Part shown: positions 23,401-34,300 of the stretch, in pieces | Layout of the letters: each line of letters starts with the position of its first letter | How positions within the stretch are numbered: position 1 is the stretch's first letter | Program-made: the position numbers and the translations under genes | The notes under the pieces: model-generated | The model's database searches: none | What the model was told of the DNA's origin: nothing | The model's input: only the letters and a program-made list of their open reading frames with translations | Source of the DNA: a virus | DNA: 51,028 nucleotides | Virus record (IMG/VR): IMGVR_UViG_3300022074_000070 | Location: 1 to 51,028 of that record | Reading direction: 5' to 3' (one strand)

Positions 23401-26400
23401 TTAGCAGCACCTTTACCCGCTAATCTTTCTGGATCAATTGTTCCCGCAACAATGTTAGAAGCATCAATATTTGTTGATGTTAACTGTGTCCAGTTTGAAG
23501 CATTTCCACCAGATGTATTAATAGCTCTAGAGATATCAATAATCCTCTTCCTTGCCATGTTACCACTATTAGTTCCGCTAGATGGGGAAGTTATAGCATA
23601 CTGAGTAGAATTGATTAGAGATATTGCATAGAAACCATCTGATGCTCCACCACTTGTAAAGTCAATATAAACTATATCAGCGTTAGATAAGTTGTGACTA
23701 CTACTCTCTGTGACAGTAACGGTAGTATCAGTCTGAGAGTATGTTCCTGTTGCTTCATTAACTAAACCTTGATCAAGTATAAAGTCACTTGACTCAAATT
23801 TAATGTTATTTGCAATGTTGATATTTACACGACCTTCAATCTGTGCAGCGATTACTGCTGTAACTCCAGATGAAACCTGTGATTGAACAGTTGGTTGTGA
23901 ATAGTAACCCTTACCCGCATTTGTAATGGTGACTTTAGTTACTGAACCATTAACAACGTTTGCTGTAGCAGCAGCTTGAACACCATTCGATGTATCATCA
24001 GGTGCAGATATTGTTAATGCAAAATCTCCACTATAACTATCACCAGCTGTGCTGATAACAAAGTTAAATATTTGACCATCGTTATATGCACTTACTGTTC
24101 CACGAGCAGTTGTAACACTACCAACTATAATATCACCTACACCGAATGTGTATGCACTGTTAGGAATGAATGCTAAGAACTGAGATTCTAAATCATTCTC
24201 AAGAATATATGATATCGCAACACCCTGTGTCTTGAATTGATGAGTTCCTGCACCTTGAGATTGTAAATTTATTACTTGGTTAGACTCAGCGTTAGATTTA
24301 GTAGTTGCAAGTTTAATATTGTCATCATCTACTTTGATAGCATAATATTCTACACCATCAGATAATCCAGTAATAAGACTGCTTCCTGATGTATATGTTA
24401 ATATATCTCCAGTATTAACACCATGTCCTACAATGGTAATTACTTCAGTGCTAGTATTAACAGAAGCAGCAGCAACGCTAAATGTTGTTGCTGTTGTTTC
24501 AATTGCAATATCACCCGCCTTTGCATCTTCAATAGCAAGTCTTTCTGCAGTAGATGCAACAGATGTAATATTGAATGGACGTAACGCAGGAATCTGGTCA
24601 ATGTTAATCTTACCAGATGATGTTAACTGAACAAGTGCAGATGGAACTGCGTTTGTAGAGTATGGTTGGTTTAGATATGGTCCTAAGTTGTTTGAAATAT
24701 AATCTCTAACAGATGCCTGTGTAGGTAGTAAGGAGTCAGATGCGAATGTTCCACCTAAGTTATCATCTTGTGAGAATCCTGTAATTGTGATGTCACCACC
24801 AACAATCTTAATAGATGATAGTTCAGAGATACTAACTGTTCCAACGAAACTGATAGCACCAGTTCTGTTGAAGATCGTAACAAAGTTACCAACTTTAAAG
24901 TCACCAAACTCGTTGGTTCCTGATGTATAAACCTGACCGAATGATTCTTCTGCTGCTTCAAATGCAGTTCCTAATCCAACACCACCGTTTTGTGGTAACG
25001 CAGCATAGGTATTACCTGATCCAGAATATTCCCAAGTGTGTGATGATGAGTTAGTAACAGATGGTCTGTGGAATCTAATTGTCTTATTAAGAAGATTACT
25101 TAGTGGTAAACTTCCTGCAGCAAATGATGGATCATTAGATGACTGATAGCGGTTAGTGCCATCAGAGTAGTCCATCGAACGGTTAGTTGTAATTTTAGCA
25201 ACAACCTGTGTTCCTGCAGAACCAGAAATAAGTTCTGTTTCTAGAATGATATGTTCAACCGCAGGGTCAGCAGATGTATAACCATCAATTTTAATAATAT
25301 AATCTTCAATTGGTATACCTGTTAATGTTGTTCCACCAACCTGTATAACTTGTCTACCCGTTGGGAGACCATTGCCATCAACATCTTCTGTGATAGTTTG
25401 TATAGTACCAATATCAAAGTCATATGCTTCTGCTCTGAATCCCGTAGCACGTAGAGAGTATGTTCCGAAGTTAGATGCTGAGTTAGTAACCGATGCATAA
25501 CCACCAGACTGAGTTAAGATACCATCTTGACAGAAGATAGCAAACACAGAAACTAACTGTGTGTAACCATCGTTACTGACGTTATACGCAGTTCCACCAA
25601 AACAAATGATGGTGAATGCGTTTGCAACCATCGACTTACCTTGTGGGTCAAACTGTGCAACAGTTGCACCTTGTGAATTCTGTTTTAGACCTGGTCTAGG
25701 AACGTTAGGTGTAGCAACTTTAGCACCATCAATTTCACAACCAGAACCACCAAGGAATGATATAAGTGAAGAGTTCTGAATATAAGGTGATGCTTCAATA
25801 ACTGGAAGATCTAAGAATGTATTTGCAAGTGGGAAACTATACTTCAATCCATCCTGTTCCACAATAAGAGGATCAGGATTTGTTACTGTTCCACTGTAGG
25901 AATTGCCACTAGACAATACATTATCAAGAATACCCCAATTTGTAGTCAATGCAGATACAACGTTAGCACACTCAGGAGCAGATGAATCTACTGTAATAGA
26001 ACCGTTTCCTCTGGGTAATATTTGTGAGAATTGACCATTCTCTAAATTATTTCTTATTGCATCTATTGCTAATTCTTTTGCTGCAGCAAATATTGCACGA
26101 GTATATGTAACCTCAGTCGCAACATGTTGTACACCACTAGCACCAGAAATATATAAGTTTGCTGCCTCTACAGTCTTCTGGTTACCACCATATCTTAGGT
26201 CATATTGGAATGCTCTAAGAATCTTCATTGTGTCATCAACACACTGTTGATCGCCAGGTGAAGATGTTCTTGTAACACTGGACACAGATCCTGCAGTAGA
26301 ACCGCTTCCTAACGCTGTTGTAACGGTGCTGAAGAAGGTTGTAATTGCTGAGATAACGTTTGCACAAGAAGGTGCAGTAGCAACTGTTCTAGTGGCATGT

Positions 26401-29400
26401 GACATGTTATCATTAGCGATAGCAGTATCAACGATTGTGAAGAAATCATCAATGAATGCTTGCTCTACAGCGGTTCCTTTATTTGTATTATCAAGAACCT
26501 GAGTAAATCCATGATTACCTTCGATAGTTCCAATAGAATCACTAATTGCAACTGTTCTAGCAAGTGTCTTTGCTATCTGGAATACTGCACGAGATTCTGT
26601 CTCTTCCCCGTCTAAAAATACAGAGTTTGTATATAACTCAGCAGCATCATAAACTTGTTCGTTACCACCGTATGCTAGGTTGTATACAACAGTTCTTAGT
26701 AAATCTAATACGTCATCAATACAGTTTTGATTTCCGCCAGGCACATTATGTGATGGGTTATCAATGTTATATCTTTGAACTGCCTCAAACGCAATTAATT
26801 CTAAGTTCTTTTGTATTAGAGTTGCAGCGTCACGACGAACTGTTCCTGCACCTGTATCAAGAGTTGCAAGATGATAATACTGTAATTTTGTAGCGTAAGT
26901 TGATCTGTATAGAGGTAGGTTTCTTCCTGCTAAAATACAAGCATCTTTTGCGTATCCAAATACCTCTACATAACGATCTCTTGTTAATGAGAAACCAGGA
27001 TCAATATAGAATTTTGCTTGGTCATATACTCTATCGTTACCACCCCACTTGAGGTTATGTGACACACATTTTTGAATAAAGTCTCTAACATCATCGTAAC
27101 ATGCTGTGCTTCCTGTAGGTATTGTGTAACTTGGATTTGCAGCAAGCATTTTATTGACTGCATAATCTGCAATCATATCTGCGTTAGCAAATAACAACTC
27201 AGAAACATCACCGTATTTGTTACCTTGATCCTTACTGTTAGGAGTTCTGAATGGTTGTTGATTATCTGTGAATGTACCACCAGTTCCAGACTGCGTGTCA
27301 GCAGCAGTTGAGTTAAGATCTATGGTAAACTCTCTATCATCATAGATGTCTTTAATACCATGAGTTCCATTAACTGTAGCATTACCAGAACTAGCAATAG
27401 TTACTTGAGATGTTAATGACTTCTTGAGTGAGTTAGTTCCTGCACTTACAAGTGTATGAGTTGAGGTGTCACTAGATACACCAACGTTAACTTCAAAGGT
27501 ATCGTTTGTTTTATTAGATATTTTTAACCACTTATCAAATGCAGGATCTGATCCTCTTGGGTAAGGATGCTGAGTTTGGTTACTATCTGTTGTACAAGTA
27601 AAGACTAATGCACCCGCATCAAATTTAATCAAGTCGCCATTACTAAATCCGTGACCAGTAATTGTTACTTCTAATACACCAGTTGCAGGGGTGTATGTTG
27701 CAGCACTTGGAGTATGCTGACTGAAACTAGGATATAAGTTGTGTCCTTTCTGAACCTTGATAGTTGCAGTCTCACCACTTACAGACCATGATGTAATTCC
27801 TCTTGCAACTGTTGCTGCTACTTGTCCAAAGTTTGTTCCACCAATAGTAAGTGCAGTACCACGAGTAGCGGATGATTCATAATAATATTTGACATAAGCG
27901 ACTGCCTCCTCTGCAATAAACTCTTGGTTGTTTTTAATATTCTCAGCACCATCTCTGAATCTATCACTAATATTGATCTTGCTAAATCCATAGGGAGAGT
28001 TACGTAGAGATGCTAAAACGTAGTTGTTAGAACCAACAACAGTCTGGTTACCAGTTGGATCAATAGATGTTCCAACCTGAGATATATTTGCTCTTACAAC
28101 AAACTGTAATGAGTAACCATCAGCACGTTCAATACGGTGTGTAATATATTTTCTACCATTAAGATCTGAAAGGTTATCAAGAACGGATACTCCAGTTCCA
28201 GATGATGTTGTTACATCACTAGCAGTATCAATGTTTGCTTGCTTTAATACAAATGTGATTGTAGTATTAGAACTATTATAACGACCATAACCTAAACCCA
28301 AATCAGAGTTTGATGGAAGTGTTGGAGTTCCAGATCCTGCAGTAAAACTACCAATAAGATATGTCTTATTAAATCTAGCGTCAGCATTAGGGAAGTTAAA
28401 TGTAAGACCCGCTTGACCTAGAGTTGCCCAATCAGCAAATAATGCACTTGTCTTTGCATTATCAACGCTAGTTATTGAAACTGTAATTTCTCCACCAGAA
28501 ATTGTATATGAACTATTTGTAGATGTTCCAAAATCTACAGAACCATTTTGGAAACCATAGATATTAACTTCTTGTCCAACTTCATAATCATGGAAGTCGG
28601 ATCCCACAGAAGAACTTGCTAAGGTAAAGATAGGACCGTTGTAAGTTGCTATAGTGTTGGTTGATGTATCAATCGTTGTGATTGTTAAAAGTTTATTTTG
28701 TAATTCAAATCTTTGGAAACCAAATCCTGTAGATGTTAGAGGTAATGTTACTGGATTATCTGCACCTGATGCATCTTTCTGTGTTGCGTTAGCAGCAGAT
28801 GATGCAAGTCTAAACCAGTTATCACTTTCTTTATAAACAAAGTATGCAGTTCCATCAACAAGACCGCCAATACCGCCCATTTGTCCTGCACGGTAAATGA
28901 CACCATCTCCAGTTGTATACTGATGATTTGTGACATAGATGTGATTATCATCTAGCATTATATTGCCAGTTGTCAACTCATGTAACTTATCGTCTGCAGA
29001 TACGCCTGTAATATCTTTTCTACCCTGAGTTATACTTGTATTGGCAATGGCATTTGCTTCTAGATCATATAATTCAATAGTATTATCATCTACCTTTCTT
29101 ACCCAATAACGTGTGCCATCAAGTAAACCTGGTAAAGGAGTTGTGTTCTCATCTATGCTGTATGCAACTTGGTCACCAGTTGAGAAACCATGTCCTGTAA
29201 TTGTAATTCTATCAAGTGTAGTATCAATATAATTTGTGCTACCTCTAAATGACACCGTTTCCACTTCAGTGTCAATAGTATGCTGATAAATTTGGTTAGA
29301 TATTGTCTCTAATTCTGGTCTTAATGACTCAGCATCAACAACGTCAAATCTATCTGATACGCTCGCATTATTGATATCAGTAATAATATCTGCTGCAACA

Positions 29401-30776
29401 TTATCATAAAATATTTTTTCAGCGTCTTGGAATACATCATTGACGTTTGATGTAACAAGAACAGTTACGTCACCTGTAGAGTATGGTGATGCTACAGGAC
29501 CTGTAAAGTTTACTCCCTGAATTGTACCAAGTGTTCCTGAAGATCCACCCTGTACAAAATCTCCAATTTCTAGAGTTGTGTTACTACCTGTGTGGTTGTT
29601 AAATGTAATTTTGAATATGTTATCACCACGATACTTGTCACCAGGCACTGCGGGAATCTGTCCCACCTCTGGTTCATAGTATAATCTTTGTTTGTCATCA
29701 AACACAAAGGCATACTTCCAAGTATGAATTACTGTACTTTGTGGGTCTGATGCGTTCTGTAATGCGTCTCTGAATACAACACCAATAATATATGTTTCGT
29801 TAGACGCCTTGATCATGTGACGATCTTGGTTTTGAGGTCTAACAATAACTCTTCTTAAGTTATCACCAACAAGTGAACAGTTTCTAGGAAGTGATATGGG
29901 GTTATCTTCTAGATACTCACCACCAGATACGATGATAGAAACGTATTCGTCACTAGGATCTGGAGTTGCTTTCTGTAATCCATAAGCAATCTGTGCTGCT
30001 TTCTTAATAGTTTTAACTGGTCTTGCAGCTGAACGACCATCGTTTAAATCACTACCAATAGTTTGTGATACATATACACGTCCACCAGTGTCATTAGTAG
30101 CAACTTGGTATACAAAATCAGTGGTTGCAACCCTTCTGGACTGATCACTTAGAGGAGGTGTGTCAGCAGTTGGAAAGAATGTTGTTCCAAAAGTCGGACT
30201 TGTTACATCTGTATCTTCAAAGTTAATTAGATTAGGACCACGAAGTTTCAACGCAGGGTTGATAATCGTGTCAATATCAAGGTTTGTGACCTGTGCAGTA
30301 TCAGAAATGATTGAACGAGTCGTTCTAATTTGTCCTTCAACGTCTAGTTCATACTCAGGATTATTAGTATTGATACCAACTCTGATGTTTTCCTGTGCGT
30401 TTTTTCCTACGAATATTGCGTCTTTTTCTAATGCACCTTGACCAACAGATATTTCTAGTGACTCGTCTCCTTGAATACTTAATGATCTTACTCTTTTATA
30501 TGATACTCCTGCACCCGCTGTAATTACACTGTTTGCGGAACCTACAAAACTTAAATTATCGTCATCTACTTTCGTTACTATAAAATTGCCATCTACTTCG
30601 CCACCAGATGTGAAGTCAAGATAAAATTTATCTGATCCTATAATACCATGTGCAACAGAGACTATGTTACCTACACCAGCTGCTGATCTGCTGTATGTGG
30701 CGTTCGTCCAATTTCCTGTTGCTTTTGATCCAGAGGCTTCAATCCTCTGTTGGTCGGCATTAATCTGAAAACTCAT
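20436..30776 (-). CDS. Giant tail fibre / beta-helix virion protein (3446 aa)
   Basis: Largest gene in the window. Residues 26-95 are an HG/YLDFTSGGxxDG module. VGINTNNPEYELDVEGQI near 150 is a fibre connector. A right-handed beta-helix starts near 230 (VYVSQTIGSDLNDGRSA ... IIVSGGEYLEDNPISLP, DUF1565/pectate-lyase-like). Three helical C..DD...YGGN modules lie around 1215-1540, and beta-helix-like sequence resumes near 1630. GTGY modules follow. LNADKLDG-type fibre repeats sit near 2650, 2790, 3030 and 3280, and the C-terminus ends GTTVTVNTGGEWAIY. AGGAA lies 6 nt before the ATG. It probably forms a long trimeric fibre for host recognition. It occupies the T4 gp10-gp12 zone but is not a clear homologue of any T4 fibre. 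Composition is Thr/Ser/Asn/Gly-rich. Confidence 0.85.
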   Translation of the reverse strand: MSFQINADQQRIEASGSKATGNWTNATYSRSAAGVGNIVSVAHGIIGSDKFYLDFTSGGEVDGNFIVTKVDDDNLSFVGSANSVITAGAGVSYKRVRSLSIQGDESLEISVGQGALEKDAIFVGKNAQENIRVGINTNNPEYELDVEGQIRTTRSIISDTAQVTNLDIDTIINPALKLRGPNLINFEDTDVTSPTFGTTFFPTADTPPLSDQSRRVATTDFVYQVATNDTGGRVYVSQTIGSDLNDGRSAARPVKTIKKAAQIAYGLQKATPDPSDEYVSIIVSGGEYLEDNPISLPRNCSLVGDNLRRVIVRPQNQDRHMIKASNETYIIGVVFRDALQNASDPQSTVIHTWKYAFVFDDKQRLYYEPEVGQIPAVPGDKYRGDNIFKITFNNHTGSNTTLEIGDFVQGGSSGTLGTIQGVNFTGPVASPYSTGDVTVLVTSNVNDVFQDAEKIFYDNVAADIITDINNASVSDRFDVVDAESLRPELETISNQIYQHTIDTEVETVSFRGSTNYIDTTLDRITITGHGFSTGDQVAYSIDENTTPLPGLLDGTRYWVRKVDDNTIELYDLEANAIANTSITQGRKDITGVSADDKLHELTTGNIMLDDNHIYVTNHQYTTGDGVIYRAGQMGGIGGLVDGTAYFVYKESDNWFRLASSAANATQKDASGADNPVTLPLTSTGFGFQRFELQNKLLTITTIDTSTNTIATYNGPIFTLASSSVGSDFHDYEVGQEVNIYGFQNGSVDFGTSTNSSYTISGGEITVSITSVDNAKTSALFADWATLGQAGLTFNFPNADARFNKTYLIGSFTAGSGTPTLPSNSDLGLGYGRYNSSNTTITFVLKQANIDTASDVTTSSGTGVSVLDNLSDLNGRKYITHRIERADGYSLQFVVRANISQVGTSIDPTGNQTVVGSNNYVLASLRNSPYGFSKINISDRFRDGAENIKNNQEFIAEEAVAYVKYYYESSATRGTALTIGGTNFGQVAATVARGITSWSVSGETATIKVQKGHNLYPSFSQHTPSAATYTPATGVLEVTITGHGFSNGDLIKFDAGALVFTCTTDSNQTQHPYPRGSDPAFDKWLKISNKTNDTFEVNVGVSSDTSTHTLVSAGTNSLKKSLTSQVTIASSGNATVNGTHGIKDIYDDREFTIDLNSTAADTQSGTGGTFTDNQQPFRTPNSKDQGNKYGDVSELLFANADMIADYAVNKMLAANPSYTIPTGSTACYDDVRDFIQKCVSHNLKWGGNDRVYDQAKFYIDPGFSLTRDRYVEVFGYAKDACILAGRNLPLYRSTYATKLQYYHLATLDTGAGTVRRDAATLIQKNLELIAFEAVQRYNIDNPSHNVPGGNQNCIDDVLDLLRTVVYNLAYGGNEQVYDAAELYTNSVFLDGEETESRAVFQIAKTLARTVAISDSIGTIEGNHGFTQVLDNTNKGTAVEQAFIDDFFTIVDTAIANDNMSHATRTVATAPSCANVISAITTFFSTVTTALGSGSTAGSVSSVTRTSSPGDQQCVDDTMKILRAFQYDLRYGGNQKTVEAANLYISGASGVQHVATEVTYTRAIFAAAKELAIDAIRNNLENGQFSQILPRGNGSITVDSSAPECANVVSALTTNWGILDNVLSSGNSYSGTVTNPDPLIVEQDGLKYSFPLANTFLDLPVIEASPYIQNSSLISFLGGSGCEIDGAKVATPNVPRPGLKQNSQGATVAQFDPQGKSMVANAFTIICFGGTAYNVSNDGYTQLVSVFAIFCQDGILTQSGGYASVTNSASNFGTYSLRATGFRAEAYDFDIGTIQTITEDVDGNGLPTGRQVIQVGGTTLTGIPIEDYIIKIDGYTSADPAVEHIILETELISGSAGTQVVAKITTNRSMDYSDGTNRYQSSNDPSFAAGSLPLSNLLNKTIRFHRPSVTNSSSHTWEYSGSGNTYAALPQNGGVGLGTAFEAAEESFGQVYTSGTNEFGDFKVGNFVTIFNRTGAISFVGTVSISELSSIKIVGGDITITGFSQDDNLGGTFASDSLLPTQASVRDYISNNLGPYLNQPYSTNAVPSALVQLTSSGKINIDQIPALRPFNITSVASTAERLAIEDAKAGDIAIETTATTFSVAAASVNTSTEVITIVGHGVNTGDILTYTSGSSLITGLSDGVEYYAIKVDDDNIKLATTKSNAESNQVINLQSQGAGTHQFKTQGVAISYILENDLESQFLAFIPNSAYTFGVGDIIVGSVTTARGTVSAYNDGQIFNFVISTAGDSYSGDFALTISAPDDTSNGVQAAATANVVNGSVTKVTITNAGKGYYSQPTVQSQVSSGVTAVIAAQIEGRVNINIANNIKFESSDFILDQGLVNEATGTYSQTDTTVTVTESSSHNLSNADIVYIDFTSGGASDGFYAISLINSTQYAITSPSSGTNSGNMARKRIIDISRAINTSGGNASNWTQLTSTNIDASNIVAGTIDPERLAGKGAANSFTFLRGDSSYEYALQSLRGTTQDAVVVGGSLSDSSYIDSITITNGGTGYTDGTYQNIPMDGGNISISSDSVARATYIVTSGTITSATVTDSGTGYTGDFSVVIPSELGGGSGAILGATKGTINRYYGNIEIDIRKGNNLTPSAVTHGNYGVFRFRKDVTNQAVGNQDQGGFIIDNTGSVSIDQGAGSELNADKLDGNQGAFYQNAGSLIFGTLDPARLANTTYNISISGTADTANRIFNETASVTSNPAPSSAANGVAAALRNNNADGLSDGGTTHGVVTYRRQATGNASTQLGFTDNNNLYIRGNSGINAVYSNWFKIWSENNQGAASGLDADKLDAKQGLWYQTGYNVGDTRGGITSPIGDMFLPEVLGQDKIVFENFYVNDTGNKFTFYIPDFHCNSGVGGNINNGGTYTIYSDVGATNNIGSIVVDGSNGVQELTHTTGEIYSLVTGTVAFVGANSNANVYVFGPNPGTKWTVSSSNKVSGGSVSIFGLRDDANGAKLQIGKAAVSTTPTIDFRSSGLAPNYDVQMLISGGNSTDGNGTIRFNASDFTFNGNTVWHAGNDGASSQLDAHYIDGYTQSTAATANTIARRDASGHLTVNDLTGDQGIFTNNGESTLSLADSNGVTLGKSTTNILAIKGKGNGSLGGVRFGSDLNYLAYSFPYMWYGASDSNTTMVWRGEKVGVGNKANDPSTLLHLYSDSSSSAELRITAGSSDTNSDADPSIRFTGQNDGTSEGFLMRYDNSVGDFYFDQVWTGLGDSSPAMRFRVETDGTPIEGMHLRADGGLVVNEVLRAEKIIQSNVAQGTAPFQVASNTVVTNLNADLLDGYSALSLPYLQGLTNTSINSTDGQRRFYFSNNGYTGLAGVDDIYFQIGTTSVARMGGSGLWNFHGDASEQTTYRVNVRGSNGLNVESTEALSNGQKTTVMRATGDAQYIDSYGIFKKSRKTVSENISVNNGDEIVSFGPIGIASGTTVTVNTGGEWAIY
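26130..27130 (-). repeat. Three helical YGGN modules within the giant fibre
   Basis: Three copies of a roughly 110-160-residue unit. Each contains a Cys-x-Asp-Asp start (CYDDVRDF, CIDDVLDL, CVDDTMKI), then NLKWGGND, NLAYGGNE or DLRYGGNQ, then an Ala-rich AAxLY helix and an Arg/Ala-rich helix (VFQIAKTLARTVA, IFAAAKELAIDAI). Between copies lies a second short element, PSCANVISAITT / PECANVVSALTT. They interrupt otherwise beta-rich fibre sequence. Confidence 0.75.
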
Positions 30777-30791
30777 TTCGTTCCTAAAAGG

Positions 30792-31325
30792 TTATGTAAC
30801 AACGGTTAATTCTAAATTACCTACCCACTTTACAGTAGATGAGGTTGTCACACTTGATACTTGAAAAGTAAAGAATGGTACTCCGCCAATTTGTATTGCG
30901 ACTGGAACCACATTCCAAGTTTCTTGACCAGGTGGATTGTTTCTAACAATTATTTTCCTTTCAGAAGCAATTGTTGGAAGTCCTCCAGATGTTGTAGTAA
31001 CTACAAGGTCAAATTTGACTGCATAAACATATGTATTGTTTGAGGTCTCTTGTCCAAAAATTGTTCCACTTGCAAAGGCAACTGAATCATTTGCTAAAGG
31101 AGGTGTATTTGTATTAAGAGGGGTCGTGCCATCTAAAGATAACTGCATAGTGTTATTAGCAGCATCTGTTTGCCTTTTAAGAATAAAAATATCTTTATTT
31201 GCATCAGTAAAATGATTACTTACCATATGCATTGCCGAGACATTTTTCAGAGCTCTATCAGTATTCATTACTTCAGTAGATGCTACTGAGTATCCTCCTA
31301 TTGATGAAAAATTCTTTACGGGCAT
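30792..31325 (-). CDS. Uncharacterised virion-region protein (177 aa)
   Basis: The N-terminus MPVKNFSSIGGYSVASTEVM leads into a mixed region, then a beta-rich C-terminal half (NTYVYAVKFDLVVTT, ERKIIVRNN, WVGNLELTVVT). It lies between the two largest fibre genes, just ahead of the 3446-aa gene (15 bp). A perfect late promoter overlaps the end of the upstream 2415-aa gene. Small beta-sandwich proteins at such sites often link fibres to the baseplate, but I do not recognise this one. Confidence 0.75.
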   Translation of the reverse strand: MPVKNFSSIGGYSVASTEVMNTDRALKNVSAMHMVSNHFTDANKDIFILKRQTDAANNTMQLSLDGTTPLNTNTPPLANDSVAFASGTIFGQETSNNTYVYAVKFDLVVTTTSGGLPTIASERKIIVRNNPPGQETWNVVPVAIQIGGVPFFTFQVSSVTTSSTVKWVGNLELTVVT

Positions 31326-31346
31326 TGTCTTAGATTACCTAGAGGT

Positions 31347-31354
31347 TATTTATA
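31347..31354 (-). promoter_or_regulatory. Late promoter TATAAATA before the 177-aa gene and giant fibre
   Basis: Perfect late box overlapping the stop of the 2415-aa gene, 21 nt before the 177-aa gene. It shares the extended context TATAAATAACC with the box before gp8 at 49434-49441. Confidence 0.65.
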
Positions 31355-34300
31355 CCTTGACTTTGGTAGTTGTGAATCTACCAGTGAAGTTTGATGATGA
31401 AGTTGCTTGACTAGATTTTGCTAGTGAGATATTCACGCTAGAACCTACAACAGAAACAGTTGCATCTATCAAATCATTGTCAGAAGTTATTGAATTAGTA
31501 ACTGTTGCATGTGCAGTTGTTCCATTTGAAGCACAGACGATTGTAACCTCAAGCATATGAACTTTATTGTCATCACTTTCAATGGTTACAAGTGTCTTAG
31601 AACCCTTAAACGAAGTTCTATCAAATGCAGTTATAGTTGCAGATGTTGGGAATGAACTTAATTGACCACCTTCTACTCGTGCTGAATCTATTTCTACAAA
31701 TGTTGCTGTAGAATCCATTACAGTTAGATAATTTTGAGTATTTCCAGCCCATCCTCTGTTAATTTTAAATCCTGCTTGTGCACCATTACTATCATATGAT
31801 AGGAATGGTTTTTCATCCATCTGTGTTACATAATCTTGAGAAACAATATCCATCCTAGAGAATGGTGGAATTGTGCTAGAGAGTGTGAGAATTGGGAATG
31901 TAATATCATCAGTAACTGCTACTCCACCTAATAGGTTACCCGCAATTTTTATAATCTCACCAACTTCATATCCAGTTCCACCAGATACAATTGTCACAGT
32001 TGATATACCACCGCTACCATTAGTAACGACAGTAAATGTTGCTCCTGTTCCTCCAAATACTCCTGTTGATGCTACGCCAGTATATGTTGCTGATAATCCG
32101 TAATTATTTCCGTTAGATGTTACAGTTCCTATGGTTGCGATTGTACCTGTTACAGGTAATGCTCTTAGTCTTAGTCCCGAAGTGCTTCCATCGCATACCT
32201 CAAAATCTTTCTTATCTCTAATTTTAACAATATCTGTTGAACCACGTTGAATAATTAATGGATCTTCAGATGAAGTAACACCATCAATTCTCAAAGTTCC
32301 TTGAACATCAACTGTCTTAGCAGTTCTAATAGTAAATTTAGTTTGACTAATTGATAATGAGTTAACACCTACATTATAAAATTCAAATGTATCTTCATCA
32401 GCAGCAGGAGCAGACTCAGTTAATATGAAAGTATCTTGGTCAACGTCACGAACACCACCAAGAGAAACAAAGTCATTTCCATTGAAACCTTCAAATTGTA
32501 ATTGACTAGTGTTAAATCTAACAGCACCAGTAATACGATCTAATGCAAGAGGACGTTCGTTTGTAGTTCCTGATGGAAGTACAAAAGATCCAGTAGTGTC
32601 ACATAATACATCGTTTCCTGCTGATGGTTTTAATACAATACCTTTACCCTCAATGTCTGATACAGTGACTGCTAATCCAGATCCACCGCCAACTGCAGTG
32701 ATTGTAAGTTGATCGCCTACTGCATAGTTCTGTCCTTTATCAACTACAGTAACTGCTGAGAATGTTCCAGAAGCAACAGTAAGTGTAACCGTGCATCCTG
32801 TTCCACCACCTGTTGATGTTGTTGCTGTTGCTGTGTATGTTCCATTGGTATATCCAGATCCAACTCCAGTAACTGTAATTCCAACAACCTCACCAAAAGA
32901 TCTTGTTGCTCCAGTGCTATTATTTGCAATTACGTTTTGTCTAATTCTTAATTTTCCTGCATCTAAGTTGCCTGAGAATGTAGCAGTTCCTGTAGATGTT
33001 TCTAATTTGAATACTTCTGTGGTTCCATCATCAACAACAAGATCAACGTTTGTTCCACCCTTAAATGTGTAGTCTCCACCACCTTTAGTATCAAAAGTTA
33101 GAGGGACATCAATATCGGTTCCTGCTGTGCTGATAGTTGTCGCATTGTTGATTTCTATTTGTGTGGCAGCAGCACCTATTGATAACTTAGGAGTTGCGGT
33201 TTCTACTTTTAGGAATGGAGTAGTAGAACCACGAGTAGAATTGACCTGTAATCCTTGTGTATCAATATAATTTGTTCCATCTAATCTAATACCTTCAGTT
33301 CCTGCAAAAGATATACCAATTGCATCTGCTCCTTGTCTGAATAGTCCTGTTTGACTTGAGTTGGTAAATGAGAGAGAGGGTGTACCTGCATCTCCGTTTA
33401 CTAATTTTACTGATGCTCTATCGACTGATGAGTCAGCACCACTTACAGTTATACCACCATTAAAGGTTGCCCTTGCTGTAAATGCAGAAGTGTCTGTTAC
33501 TGCAAAAGTTCCTGTTACAGCTATACTACCACTAGTAACGACTGAAGAAAGATTTGCTACACCAGATGAGGTAATATTCCATTGGGTCGCTGTAATAGTT
33601 CCTTCTGGAGTCAATGACATTTGTGAAGCACCACCAACACCCATGTTCAATGCACCCGCTTGAGTTAACTCAAGAGATTTGATTGGATCTAATGCTGCAA
33701 GACTGACTGATAAACCAGTTCCTTGGGGAGTGTTTGCACCACCTACAGGTCCTAAAATTAATGTGTCAGCAAGTTCATATGCTTGACCAGGATCTTGTAT
33801 ATCAATCCCAGTTACAAAACCTACATTACTTATGGTATACTGGAATCCACTACCTCCTGCTTCACCAACATCGTTGTCAGAAACACTTAATACTTCTCCA
33901 ATAGCATATCCAGATCCATCCAAAGATATGTTTGTTACGGTTGCAATACCTGTGTTACTTGAGTTAATTGTGTATTGGAATCCACTTCCACTTCCACCTA
34001 CACCTGTATTGTCAATTATTAATACATCACCAACCTTTACATTTTGACCTTGGTTAACAATTGTTACCGCAGTTACTGCACCACCAGATACAGTAATGTT
34101 TGCTGTCATTAGAGTACCACTTTGTCCTGCAGTTCCAGTTTGGAAAGCAACAGTGCCAGGTTCAATCATACCCTGACCATGAACTGTGCAGTTAAGATAT
34201 GTGGTCAATGACAATGCAGCTACACCAGGTGCTACTACTACTTCAAAATATGATCCTGCAGTGCCTAAAGTTCCTTGTGATCTTGAAGAAACTCCTGCAA

